Shown here piece by piece: positions 36,411-45,519 of a stretch of 64,000 nucleotides of DNA. The position numbers and the translations under genes are program-made. Source of the stretch: CBDBKL01 sp965206675 (lineage in GTDB: Bacteria; Bdellovibrionota; Bdellovibrionia; Bdellovibrionales; JAKFYE01). The stretch covers positions 186,001 to 250,000 of the forward strand of contig CBDBKL010000007.1 in NCBI GenBank assembly GCA_965206675.1, read 5' to 3'. The stretch's first letter is position 1; each line of letters opens with the position of its first letter. The notes under the pieces were generated by a model. The model was not told where the DNA came from, did no database searches, and saw only the letters and a list, made by a program, of their open reading frames with translations.

Positions 36411-37631
36411 TTGAAACAGTTAAACGTCCAGGAAATACGGTCTCTTGTCTTAGAGGCTCAGGAATTAGTGGGGTCTCAACTTCAAGAGATCTGCTCTAGT
36501 GCTGATCAATTGGCTTTGGGATTTTGGCATAAACAATCTCGTATCTGGCTCCTTATAGGTATGAAGCCTTCAATGCCCTATATTGTAGTTCTTTTTGATA
36601 AGATTCTAAGAATTAAGAAAAAAGAAACTCCTGTGGCTCTTTTTTTAAAAGCACACGCTATGAACAAAAGACTTAGGAAAATTTATCTCTTAGGAGAGGA
36701 AACAACAGCAGGGGGAGGAGGAGATAGACAAGTTTTTATAGATCTTTGGGATGTTCAAATAAAAGTGATTTTAGTGCCACATAAACATAATATTTTTGTA
36801 ATAAAGGAAGATAAAAGCATCTCATGGAATCAACCGAAGGCTTTGCCTAAAATTCAAACATCTTATAAATCTGAAAATTGTCGATCCCCTGATCAAATTA
36901 GAGAAGAGATTTTTAAGACCTCTGTGGTAAAAGAGAAAAAAGAAAAAATCAGTCCAAAAGATAAACTTGTAGATGTTAAAAGAAAATTACTAGAGCGTTA
37001 TTCTTCCTCAAAAAATGAGTGGAAAAAGGTTTCTTTGTGGCTGAAGGAAAATTGGTCGTTAGATGTTCCAGAGGTTTGGAAGGAGTATATTGATAGAAAT
37101 TTAAGCATAGAGGAGAATTTCAAAAGATGTATAGATAAGGCTAAAAGAGAAACTGAGAAAAAAAAGAAGCTATTGGTTAGGATCAAGGAAATAGAAAGAG
37201 ATCTAACCTTAACTCCTCAGAACACATTCTTAACGAAGGGTTTGAGTTTTGCGTATAAGGATTTGAGGATTTTTATAGGAAAAAATGCGAAAGAAAATTT
37301 GAAGCTTTTAAGGCAGGCTAAGCCTTGGCACTATTGGCTTCATCTTAGAGATTTTCCAGGGGCTCATGGGGTGATCGCTTGTGGGAGAAACCGTTCATTA
37401 ACAGCCGATGAGATAAAACTGTTCTCTCAGCCTTTATTCCGTGCGACATTTCGCAGCAGAAAAAATAGAATTTATGGAGAACATTTTGATGTGATTGTGA
37501 CACAAATAAAGTATGTTAAACCCATCAAAAATGATAAGCATGGCCGGGTGGTTTATACTCATGATAAAAACTATCGATTGGCTTTTTTGGATAACGCAGA
37601 GAATGAAGATTTCTTCAAAAAGTTGACTTAA
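36411..37631 (+). CDS. rqcH: NFACT family protein (RqcH-like ribosome rescue factor)
   Basis: RqcH/NFACT proteins bind the obstructed 50S subunit and recruit tRNA-Ala to add C-terminal Ala tails. The C-terminal NFACT-R domain is clear: IFIGKNAKENLKLLRQAKPWHYWLHLRDFPGAHGVI at about 285-325. A coiled coil (about 200-275) precedes it, and a degenerate N-terminal NFACT-N domain contains a DR pair (GGGGDRQVFIDL). At about 407 residues it is clearly shorter than typical RqcH (about 570). TTG at 36411 is chosen because AAGGAG is 7 bases upstream; TTG at 36405 is too close. Confidence 0.8.
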   Translation: MKQLNVQEIRSLVLEAQELVGSQLQEICSSADQLALGFWHKQSRIWLLIGMKPSMPYIVVLFDKILRIKKKETPVALFLKAHAMNKRLRKIYLLGEETTAGGGGDRQVFIDLWDVQIKVILVPHKHNIFVIKEDKSISWNQPKALPKIQTSYKSENCRSPDQIREEIFKTSVVKEKKEKISPKDKLVDVKRKLLERYSSSKNEWKKVSLWLKENWSLDVPEVWKEYIDRNLSIEENFKRCIDKAKRETEKKKKLLVRIKEIERDLTLTPQNTFLTKGLSFAYKDLRIFIGKNAKENLKLLRQAKPWHYWLHLRDFPGAHGVIACGRNRSLTADEIKLFSQPLFRATFRSRKNRIYGEHFDVIVTQIKYVKPIKNDKHGRVVYTHDKNYRLAFLDNAENEDFFKKLT

Positions 37632-37676
37632 ATTCTGGAATGTTGACTACTTAGTTTTCTAGCAAGGAGTTCTGAA

Positions 37677-38612
37677 GTGATTCAGATTCAAAATTTAACA
37701 AAATCTTACGGGGATATTGAAGCGATTAAGTCGCTGAGCTTTAAAGTGAACAAAGGCGAGGTGGTTGGCTTTTTAGGGCCTAATGGGGCGGGGAAATCGA
37801 CCACAATGAAAATTATAACGGGACATATGGCTCCTACGAAGGGAGAGGTCTCTGTGGGGGGAGTTGATGTCTTTGAAAGTCCTTTAGAGGTGAAGCGTCG
37901 CATTGGGTACTTGCCTGAAATTCCACCCATTTATGGAGACATGAGAGTCAGGAGTTATCTTGTTTACGTTGCCCAACTCAAAGATGTTCCCAGTTGTCAG
38001 ATACAGGAAAATGTAGAAGAAGTTATTCAAGTCACAGGCCTTAAATCTGTTGAAAAACGATTAATTCAAAATTTATCTAAGGGTTATAAGCAGAGAGTGG
38101 GTATAGCTCAGGCTCTTGTGTCTAAACCAGAGATTTTGGTTCTTGATGAGCCAACCGTCGGCTTAGACCCTAAGCAGGTTACAGAAATTCGAAAACTTAT
38201 CCAGAGTCTTAAGGGGAAACATACAATTATTCTGTCAACACATATTCTTTCTGAAGTTCAGGCGAGTTGTGAAAGAATTATTATTATTAATCAAGGATCC
38301 ATTGTGGCTCAAGACACTCTTGCGGAATTAAATCAAAGACTGCAGGGGGGAAGTAAGATTGTTGTTGTAAAAGTTCGGGATTTCAAAATGGAATTGAAAA
38401 ATTCTTTGTCGACATTGGAAGGAGTGAACTCAGTAGAAGCTAAGGAAGGTGAAAATCTTTTTCGTATTTCTATATCTGGGTCAGATGAAGTTCAAGAGCG
38501 TATTGCCACTGAGGTCGCCAAAAGTGGCGTGGGTTTAGTTGAAATAAAAACAGAATTAATGAGCTTAGAGGAAATCTTTTTAAAGGTTATAGCAGGAGAT
38601 AAAAATTCATGA
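37677..38612 (+). CDS. ABC transporter ATP-binding protein (GldA-like)
   Basis: The 311-residue ATPase has Walker A GPNGAGKSTT (about residue 35), signature LSKGYKQRVGIAQAL, Walker B ILVLDEPTVGLDP and the H-loop STH. The C-terminal domain resembles GldA/NodI-type ABC-2 exporters. The start is GTG, with AAGGAG 8 bases upstream. It overlaps the permease gene by 4 bases (ATGA). The operon order ATPase, permease, GldG-like, DUF4340 is a known export module, and its cargo is unknown. Confidence 0.93.
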   Translation: MIQIQNLTKSYGDIEAIKSLSFKVNKGEVVGFLGPNGAGKSTTMKIITGHMAPTKGEVSVGGVDVFESPLEVKRRIGYLPEIPPIYGDMRVRSYLVYVAQLKDVPSCQIQENVEEVIQVTGLKSVEKRLIQNLSKGYKQRVGIAQALVSKPEILVLDEPTVGLDPKQVTEIRKLIQSLKGKHTIILSTHILSEVQASCERIIIINQGSIVAQDTLAELNQRLQGGSKIVVVKVRDFKMELKNSLSTLEGVNSVEAKEGENLFRISISGSDEVQERIATEVAKSGVGLVEIKTELMSLEEIFLKVIAGDKNS

Positions 38613-39382
38613 GAAAAATCGTAGCCATAACAATAAAAGAATTTCGCAGTTATCTTTCAGGGCCAGGCATTTATGTTTTGTCAGGATTGCTTATGACATT
38701 ACTGGGTTGGACATACTTTGCTTTGATTCAACGATTTTCAAGACAATCTATGATGATGTTAATGCAAACACGAGGACAAGGAGGGGGATTAGATATTCAT
38801 CAAGAGGTATTTTTTAGCCTGTTATCAAATCTTAATCTTTTCTTTTTATTTTTAGCTCCCGTTTTAACGATGAAATTACTCTCTGAGGAAAAGAAAATGA
38901 GAACAATGGATTTACTATTAACTAGCCCCATCACTTCGCTACAGATTGTATTAGGAAAATTTTTAGCAGCCGCTCTTGTAGTTGCTCTATTAACAGGTTT
39001 AAGTCTTATTTATCCAATTGTTACCTCGTATTATGCTGAAGTTCATTGGGGTTACTTATTTTCAGGTTATTTGAGTGTTTTCTTAGTAAGTCTTATGTAT
39101 ATTGCGATAGGTTTATTTGCTTCAAGCTTAACAGAATCTTTAATTATTTCTATGGTTATAGGAATAGTTCTTTCATTAGGAGCTTGGTTTATTGCATGGG
39201 GGACAACTTTTGTAGAAAATCCTACCTTCACAGCTATTTTAGAACATATCTCTACCCCTCAACACTTTGGAGATATGTTAAGAGGTTCTGTGGAAATATC
39301 GGGAGTTGTATTTTTGTTGAGTGTCGTTACTCTTTTTACTTTTATGGCTGACCGTGTTGTTGAATCAACAAGGTGGAGGTAA
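38609..39382 (+). CDS. ABC-2 type permease (GldF-like)
   Basis: The 257-residue integral membrane protein has six hydrophobic segments. It has the ABC-2 hallmark LLSEEKKMRTMDLLLTSPIT between segments 2 and 3. It pairs with the ATPase encoded just upstream. GldF-type permeases work in gliding motility in Bacteroidetes, but the same family occurs widely as an exporter of unknown substrate. The next gene starts 3 bases after its stop. Confidence 0.92.
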   Translation: MRKIVAITIKEFRSYLSGPGIYVLSGLLMTLLGWTYFALIQRFSRQSMMMLMQTRGQGGGLDIHQEVFFSLLSNLNLFFLFLAPVLTMKLLSEEKKMRTMDLLLTSPITSLQIVLGKFLAAALVVALLTGLSLIYPIVTSYYAEVHWGYLFSGYLSVFLVSLMYIAIGLFASSLTESLIISMVIGIVLSLGAWFIAWGTTFVENPTFTAILEHISTPQHFGDMLRGSVEISGVVFLLSVVTLFTFMADRVVESTRWR

Positions 39383-39385
39383 AAA

Positions 39386-41002
39386 ATGAGCGGTAAAGGT
39401 AAAATTCTTTTAATTCTCTCTATTGTTTCTCTTATCTCTGGGGCTTTTTATTCTTTAGTTTCAGAGGAACCAGATTATCTTTGGATTCCCTTTGGAACGA
39501 GTGCGGTCTTTTTTATCATTGAGGCTATTTTAGACTTCAGGTTTTATAAGGAATTTCTCACTTTAAGGACAACGAAACATGGAATGAATATGGGGATGAC
39601 GATCCTTTTATTCATAACCCTTTTAATATTCTTAAATTTTATTGCTTTTAAGAATAATATAAAATGGGACCTTTCTCCCAATAAAATCCATTCCCTGTCA
39701 GAGCAATCTGTAAAGGTTATAGAGGGGCTAAAAAATGATTTAGAGATGATTGCTTTTTTTACTAAAGATTCTCCGCAAGAAGAACAGATTGTCTCTCAAT
39801 TTAGAGAAGTTGCTGATTTGTATACGGATTATTCTAATGCGATTAAAGTACAAGTTATTAATCCTATTAAAAGGCCAGAGTTAGCAAAAAAATATAATAT
39901 TGAAGAATCGGGCTCTATTATATTTAAGTATAATGAGAATCAAACAACTATTACGGAATTAGGGGAGCAGGCTTTTACAAATGCTATTGTTAAAGTAACT
40001 CGAGATAGGAAGAAATCTGTTTATTTTTTAAATGGCCATGGAGAACCTTCAATTGATGAATCAGGACCTAATGGCTTAGAGGTCTTTAAGAAAGATCTTG
40101 TAGATTATAGTTATGAAGTTTCTTCGTTAAACTTAATAAATGATAAAGTTATGCCAAATAATTTAGATGTACTGGTTATAGCAGGACCTAAATTTTCTAT
40201 TTTTGATAGTGAATTAGAACTGATTAAGAAATTTTTAGAAAAAGGTGGAAATTTATTTGTAGCAGCCGATCCTGGAAAAAAACATAATTTAAAGCCATTT
40301 TTAAAAGAATACGGTGTAGATTATAAAAACTCTTATATTTTAGATGGAAAAGGCCAGATGGTTAGGTTGGGAATTGCCACGGCTTTGGGAGAAACTTATT
40401 CCTCAGAGCATGAAATAACAAAATCATTTTCTAATCCAAATCTGGGAATGATATCGGCTTATCACTTAGCAAGTCCGGTTGTTCAAAGTGAAAATCCACC
40501 TAAGAACTTTCTTTTTGATAGCTTAGTATTTTCATCCAATGCCAGTTTTGAAAGAAAGAGTATCTCTGATAGAATCAAGTTAGATCCTAGTGTCGATAAA
40601 TTTAAAAAACTACCTCTTGCCATATCTGTAAAAGGTTTTGTTAACAAGAAAGCAGATGGAAATAAAGAGGCCAGTGAGGATGTTGAAGGGAAGGAAGACG
40701 GCACAAATGAAGTCCTATCCAAAGAAGAAAATACAGAATTCAATATCGTTGTTTTCGGTGATAGTGATTTTTTAACAAATAAATTTTATGGGCTACAATT
40801 GAATAGAAATTTAGCTCTTAATGTCATTTCTTTTTTAGCGAGTGACGATGATCTTATTAGCATTAGACCAAAGGATAGGCTGACCACACAGTTAACAATG
40901 ACAAATACTCAAGCAAAGATTATTTTCATTGGCTTAGCTATTCTAGCTCTTATCCCTTTTATCCTTAGCTTCGTTATTTGGTGGAGGCGGAGGGGAGCAT
41001 GA
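39386..41002 (+). CDS. GldG-like ABC transporter auxiliary protein
   Basis: The 538-residue protein has two N-terminal membrane segments, a large extracytoplasmic domain of the GldG/Gldg-like family and a C-terminal membrane anchor (IIFIGLAILALIPFILSFVIWWRR). The family features include WDLSPNKIHSLSEQSVKVIEGL, VYFLNGHGEPSI, VLVIAGP and VFGDSDFLTN. A Glu/Asp/Lys-rich insert lies near 420-450. It probably binds or gates cargo for the GldA/F pair. Its stop overlaps the next start by 4 bases. Confidence 0.9.
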   Translation: MSGKGKILLILSIVSLISGAFYSLVSEEPDYLWIPFGTSAVFFIIEAILDFRFYKEFLTLRTTKHGMNMGMTILLFITLLIFLNFIAFKNNIKWDLSPNKIHSLSEQSVKVIEGLKNDLEMIAFFTKDSPQEEQIVSQFREVADLYTDYSNAIKVQVINPIKRPELAKKYNIEESGSIIFKYNENQTTITELGEQAFTNAIVKVTRDRKKSVYFLNGHGEPSIDESGPNGLEVFKKDLVDYSYEVSSLNLINDKVMPNNLDVLVIAGPKFSIFDSELELIKKFLEKGGNLFVAADPGKKHNLKPFLKEYGVDYKNSYILDGKGQMVRLGIATALGETYSSEHEITKSFSNPNLGMISAYHLASPVVQSENPPKNFLFDSLVFSSNASFERKSISDRIKLDPSVDKFKKLPLAISVKGFVNKKADGNKEASEDVEGKEDGTNEVLSKEENTEFNIVVFGDSDFLTNKFYGLQLNRNLALNVISFLASDDDLISIRPKDRLTTQLTMTNTQAKIIFIGLAILALIPFILSFVIWWRRRGA

Positions 41003-42411
41003 AGATTTTTAAATCTTCATCCCTACTTTTTTCCCTTGTTGTTTTTACGGCCGTATATATTTACTTTTTTGAGTACAAAAAGGATAAAGACCAGGAAGCC
41101 TTTGAAAGGCAAGCCTCTCGAATTGTTAAATGGGATGTGGAAAAAATTAAAAGTTTTATTATCAAGACAGAAAATAGTGTTTTGCATTTAAAACGCTTGG
41201 AGGAAAATTGGGAGATTGAAAGTCCTATAAATGATCTCGCTGAAAATTCTATTGTTCAAAGCTTTTTGACTCAATTGACGGAAAGGCAATCAGAAGAAAC
41301 TGTCAGAGAAGGGGAGGATATTGATTATTCTATTTATGGACTGGAAAAGCCTACAAGAGAGATAACTTTTACTGATGAAAATGATGAAGAATTAAAGATT
41401 TATATAGGTGATATACAGGCATTTAACAGGAAGTTTTATGTTCGAGTTGGAGATGAAAAAAAGATTTCTTTAGTTGGTGTTGATTTTCAATCTGTTATAG
41501 ATAAAAAAGCCAATGATTTAAGAATGAAATCTGTCTTAAGAGAAAGTACAGATAAATATTCTGGTTTTAAAATAAACAGAAGGTTTGAGGGAAAATTTGA
41601 ATCGTTTATTTTAAATAAAGAAAATGAAGATTGGAAATTTGCCAAAGAAAAATGGGCTGTTGATACATCTGCCGTTAAAAACTATCTTAAAGATATAGAG
41701 GGAGCCTCTGCTATTAATTACCTTTCTGAAGATAAAAAAAGCTCTATAGCTAAAAAAGATTTTATGACGGAAAAGGAACTCTTTAAACTGATTTTTTTAA
41801 CAAATGGTAATAAGGAGAGGGCGAGTTTAATAATTCATGAATTGAATAAAGAAAGAGCTTATATCACTCACAGTGAAAGACCGACTGTTTATGAAATTTC
41901 TAATGCTACAGCTGAGGAAATTATGACAGATATTTTACGTTTTAGAGATAAAAAAATACCCTTTCAATTTAATGGTGAAAATATTAATAAGATAGATATC
42001 AAAACGGGGTTAACAGAAATTCATCTTATTAAAGAAAAAGATAAATGGATAAGTGCTTTAAAAAGAGATCAAGTTGTAAACCAATCTAAAGTGGATGAAT
42101 TTATAAATAAAATTAAATCATGGGAGGCCGCTTCTTTTTTGGGTGAAAAAGGGAGTATAGGGAAACAAAGGGGAAAAATTTCTTTAAAAGATAAGGAAGA
42201 TGTTCTTATTGATATGACCTGGGGAGATGAAATTAAGGGCCAGAGAAAGGTAAAGACAAATATATATCCTGAATATGTGACTCTTAAGAATAGTGATATA
42301 ATGAATCTTCCTATGCAAACCCTTTTTGAAAAAAAAGATGAGGATTCAATAAAAAAAGATAAAGAAGATAAAAAATTATCTTCTGAAAATTCTCAAGGAG
42401 TGTCCTCTTAG
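40999..42411 (+). CDS. DUF4340 envelope protein
   Basis: The ATG at 40999 overlaps the previous stop (ATGA) and follows a GGAGGCGGAGGGGAG run, so it is preferred over the GTG at 40978. The 470-residue protein has one N-terminal membrane anchor, then repeats of the DUF4340 fold (WEIESPINDLAENSIVQSFLTQL, YGLEKPTREITF, IYIGD, FYVRV). A Lys/Glu-rich tail follows. DUF4340 proteins regularly follow GldG-like genes. The function is not known; an extracytoplasmic accessory role is inferred from position. Confidence 0.88.
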   Translation: MKIFKSSSLLFSLVVFTAVYIYFFEYKKDKDQEAFERQASRIVKWDVEKIKSFIIKTENSVLHLKRLEENWEIESPINDLAENSIVQSFLTQLTERQSEETVREGEDIDYSIYGLEKPTREITFTDENDEELKIYIGDIQAFNRKFYVRVGDEKKISLVGVDFQSVIDKKANDLRMKSVLRESTDKYSGFKINRRFEGKFESFILNKENEDWKFAKEKWAVDTSAVKNYLKDIEGASAINYLSEDKKSSIAKKDFMTEKELFKLIFLTNGNKERASLIIHELNKERAYITHSERPTVYEISNATAEEIMTDILRFRDKKIPFQFNGENINKIDIKTGLTEIHLIKEKDKWISALKRDQVVNQSKVDEFINKIKSWEAASFLGEKGSIGKQRGKISLKDKEDVLIDMTWGDEIKGQRKVKTNIYPEYVTLKNSDIMNLPMQTLFEKKDEDSIKKDKEDKKLSSENSQGVSS

Positions 42412-43415
42412 TGGCTCTTCGAAAAATTATATCTCGTTCTCCAACTCGAGTTGATTTGTCAGGTGGAACTCTGGATATCTGGCCTATTTCAGTTATGGTT
42501 CCCAATGCAAAAACTGTCAATCTAGCTATTGATATTAAAACAGAAGCTATCCTAGAAGAATTGGAAGGGAAAAATATTCTCATTCATATAGAGGGATTAG
42601 ATTTTAAGAAGAGGTATAAAGATAGAGAAGAGTTATTAAAAGAGACAGATTCCAGGGCTCAATTTGCAGTTGGTTTATTTCAAATGTTTCCATGGACTTC
42701 GGGTTTATCCTTAACCTTAAGGTCAGAGGCTCCAGTTGGCAGTGGTCTAGGGGGAAGTTCGAGTTTGGCTATTTCCGCCATACAAGGATTTAAAAAACTA
42801 TTGCATTTAAACTGGACGAAAATACAAACTGTTTCAATAGCTAGAGATTTTGAGACGCAACTGTTGAAAACCCCAGCAGGAGTTCAAGATTATATCCCAG
42901 CTCTTATAGGCGGTTTATGTGAAATACACTATGAGTGGGGTGGGTTAACGTTTAAAAATATGGACATGGATATAACGGAATTTGATAAGAGGAGTTTTTT
43001 AGTTTATTCAGATAAACCGCATCACTCAGGACTTAGCAATTGGCAGATTTTGAAATCATTTATAGAGGGGGATCAGAAAGTTAAAAGAGATATAGAGGAT
43101 ATTCGAGATAAAACGCTAAGGGTGATAGAATTATTGAAACAACAGAATTTTTCTGAACTTCCAAAAGAATTTGAAAAATCTTTTCAAATTCGATCTCATT
43201 TTTCTGAAGAATCAAAAGATTTAGTGAAAATAAGGAATGATGTTTTAAGCAGTGGGGCAAGTGCTGTTAAAATTTGTGGGGCAGGCTCAGGGGGATGCCT
43301 TTATGTTTGGTTAGATCCAAAAGACAAACAGAATGTTTTTGAGATTTGTCAAAAAAAATATAAAGTTTTAAATGTTTCCTCTGATGCCAAAGGAAATGTT
43401 GTTATTGAAGATTAA
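42411..43415 (+). CDS. GHMP-family sugar kinase
   Basis: The 334-residue kinase has the three GHMP motifs: SPTRVDLSGGTLDI at the N-terminus, PVGSGLGGSSSLAIS near 105 (ATP binding), and KICGAGSGGCLYVW near 285. The sequence is closest in style to D-glycero-D-manno-heptose 7-phosphate kinase (HddA) and L-fucose kinase type enzymes. The substrate is therefore probably a sugar but is not certain. The start is GTG overlapping the DUF4340 stop (TAGTG). A sugar kinase at the end of a Gld-type ABC operon is unusual and suggests a glycan cargo. Confidence 0.88.
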   Translation: MALRKIISRSPTRVDLSGGTLDIWPISVMVPNAKTVNLAIDIKTEAILEELEGKNILIHIEGLDFKKRYKDREELLKETDSRAQFAVGLFQMFPWTSGLSLTLRSEAPVGSGLGGSSSLAISAIQGFKKLLHLNWTKIQTVSIARDFETQLLKTPAGVQDYIPALIGGLCEIHYEWGGLTFKNMDMDITEFDKRSFLVYSDKPHHSGLSNWQILKSFIEGDQKVKRDIEDIRDKTLRVIELLKQQNFSELPKEFEKSFQIRSHFSEESKDLVKIRNDVLSSGASAVKICGAGSGGCLYVWLDPKDKQNVFEICQKKYKVLNVSSDAKGNVVIED

Positions 43416-43416
43416 T

Positions 43417-44364
43417 CTAGAAACCCAATAAGACAAAAGCTAAAATATTTCCCACAGCCAATAGGATGGATAATAGTTTTTTTGTTTTTTTGGGACCTAT
43501 AGATTTAAGGTCTTCATTTGTAATTTGATTTAAAGAAATATTTTCGGGATCTAGAGAGCTAGTTTTTATAAGCCTTTCTTTTTCTTTTGGAAAAGATATA
43601 AGAGTATGTTTTTTTAATAACTTAATGTCTTTTGCTTGGTTGATTTTTAAGACGCCTATTTTATCTTTGATTTTCATGATTTGTCCTTTTGCAAGGATAT
43701 TGATTCTGGAACCCCCTTGGTAGAGGGGTTTTGAGTTTATTCTTTGAATTTCTATCCATTGTACAGGATCATTTTTTTTAACGTGTTGAAGGTGACGGAT
43801 ATCGGCTTTGGATAATCTTACCTCTCCTTCATCATAAATAGTTTTCCCAATAAGTGGATCTAGAATTTGAAATGTTTGAAAAGGGATAGAAGCTAAAAAA
43901 TCATCAACAAGTTTATTTAGAGAGGGTTTTAAATTTGATGGGTTGAGTTTTGAAGAGAGTAGTAGAATATTTTGAGTCCAGAGTAGTTGACCATCATTTT
44001 TGAAATAAACTTTCATTGTTAGTTTTTTCTTCTTTAAATGTGTTCTGATTATGATATCGGCGTTTAATTTTTCTGAAATTAAAATAACTTTTGAAGGTTT
44101 TAATTTATAAGAAGCAGATATGTTTTGTTTTGTGATCTCTTCCAAAGGGAGTATTGAAAATCTTCCATTCTCATCTAATCTTTCTTTTATATTTTTCCTT
44201 ATCAAATTAGATAGAGATTTATATTTTGTTTTTATCACGGGAGGTAAAATAGCTACTTTTTTTATTGAGTGGATATTCGCTGAAGATTTAAAGCTAATAA
44301 ATAATATTAAAGATAGGCTTAGAAAGCCTACAGTTCTTTTTAAGAATTGAAATAAAGGGCCCAT
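43417..44364 (-). CDS. Unknown exported protein with C-terminal anchor
   Basis: The 315-residue protein has an N-terminal hydrophobic segment ending in a signal-like region (SLSLILFISFKSSAN). A domain opening KKVAILPP, as in TolB-N-like or CsgG-like proteins, comes next. A second beta-rich region lies in the middle, and the last 17 residues form a membrane segment. I cannot assign a function. It converges with the GHMP kinase gene with only 1 bp between stops. The body is very Lys- and Ile-rich. Confidence 0.7.
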   Translation of the reverse strand: MGPLFQFLKRTVGFLSLSLILFISFKSSANIHSIKKVAILPPVIKTKYKSLSNLIRKNIKERLDENGRFSILPLEEITKQNISASYKLKPSKVILISEKLNADIIIRTHLKKKKLTMKVYFKNDGQLLWTQNILLLSSKLNPSNLKPSLNKLVDDFLASIPFQTFQILDPLIGKTIYDEGEVRLSKADIRHLQHVKKNDPVQWIEIQRINSKPLYQGGSRINILAKGQIMKIKDKIGVLKINQAKDIKLLKKHTLISFPKEKERLIKTSSLDPENISLNQITNEDLKSIGPKKTKKLLSILLAVGNILAFVLLGF

Positions 44365-44475
44365 ATCTTTTATTAATATAGAATTAAGAAAGTGTTTTTG
44401 TATAGGATAAAAAGCATGGTATAATTAACAAAAGTAATTGTGAGAAAAGATTGAGCTATTTTTTGCAGAGGTTTT

Positions 44476-45519
44476 ATGTCTGATTGGAGAAAACGAGGTC
44501 GTTTTAGCGGTAATAGTGTCTTTTTTAGATACGTTCAACCTCAATTGGAAAAACAATCTGATATTATTTATATATGGGATATAGATAAAACATATTTAGA
44601 TACTCATTTTGAATCTCTAAGGGGCCTTATTAATACTATAAGGGAAAAGGCTTTTCAAAAGCGGAATGTTCCAGGAACACGTGTTCTATTATCCGCTTTA
44701 TTGGCAAGACACCAAGAAGAAGAGGCTTTTCCTGTCTATTTTGTATCGGCCTCTCCACCTCAGTTGGAGGAGAAGATTCATACCAAACTAGAATTGGATG
44801 GAATAAAACCTTATGGTGCCTATTTTAAGGAAAGTTTGAAGGATTTAAAACCTAAGTCTTTTAGAAGATTGAACCGGCAAGTTGGATATAAATTACAGAG
44901 TTTATTGGATTTAAGAATGCGTTTGAAAGATAGTGTAGAGCAAATTTTATGGGGAGATGATAGTGAATCGGATGCTATTATATATTCACTATACTCTGAT
45001 ATTTGTTCCAAACGTTTAAAAGAATCTGAAATTAGAAAAATTTTAGATAATTTAGATGTAGAGAGCTTTCAAATAGATATTATTTTAGAATTACAAAAAA
45101 AAATACCTATAGAAGATCCTGTTAAAAAGATATATATTAATTTAATCAATGATACAGATCCTGATTATTATTTAAAATATGGAAGAAGAATGCTGCCAAC
45201 ATCTAACACTCTTCAATTGGCCCTAGATTTATATCAAGATAAAAGAATAAATAAAACCCAACTTATACAAGTGGCTCAAGATATGATGACTAACTATGGT
45301 TTTATTCAAGATGAAATGTCACAAAGTTTTGACGATTTTATAGAGAGAAAAGTTTTAGAAAAGGAAATCATTGTTGAAACCTATGATATTTTAATGAAGA
45401 GTGAAATTTTTCCTTCCTACTATAAACACTATCCTATACCAGATGATTATACTGTTCCTAAACCTAATTTAAAAGGGTGGATTCCGGACTATATTGATTA
45501 TTTTAATGATTTTCGATAA
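44476..45519 (+). CDS. HAD-fold protein similar to App1 phosphatidate phosphatase
   Basis: The 347-residue protein has HAD motifs of the App1/DUF2183 type: WDIDKTYLDT (DxDxT, about residues 34-43), YFVSASPPQLEEKI (motif II Ser, about 95), a Lys region (VGYKLQSLLDL) and LWGDDSESDAIIYS (acidic motif). App1 relatives dephosphorylate phosphatidate, but the substrate here is not shown. There is no signal peptide. The C-terminal 150 residues are helical and unassigned. The 3' end overlaps the convergent gene by 22 bp. Confidence 0.8.
   Translation: MSDWRKRGRFSGNSVFFRYVQPQLEKQSDIIYIWDIDKTYLDTHFESLRGLINTIREKAFQKRNVPGTRVLLSALLARHQEEEAFPVYFVSASPPQLEEKIHTKLELDGIKPYGAYFKESLKDLKPKSFRRLNRQVGYKLQSLLDLRMRLKDSVEQILWGDDSESDAIIYSLYSDICSKRLKESEIRKILDNLDVESFQIDIILELQKKIPIEDPVKKIYINLINDTDPDYYLKYGRRMLPTSNTLQLALDLYQDKRINKTQLIQVAQDMMTNYGFIQDEMSQSFDDFIERKVLEKEIIVETYDILMKSEIFPSYYKHYPIPDDYTVPKPNLKGWIPDYIDYFNDFR

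Noticed and set aside
36299..36499. 66-codon plus-strand frame overlapping the small gene and the NFACT start
   Set aside because: It reads as noise and conflicts with two better supported genes.
39046..39351. 101-codon open frame inside the ABC permease gene
   Set aside because: It is a shifted-frame shadow rich in Tyr, Phe and Cys and lies wholly inside a recognised gene.
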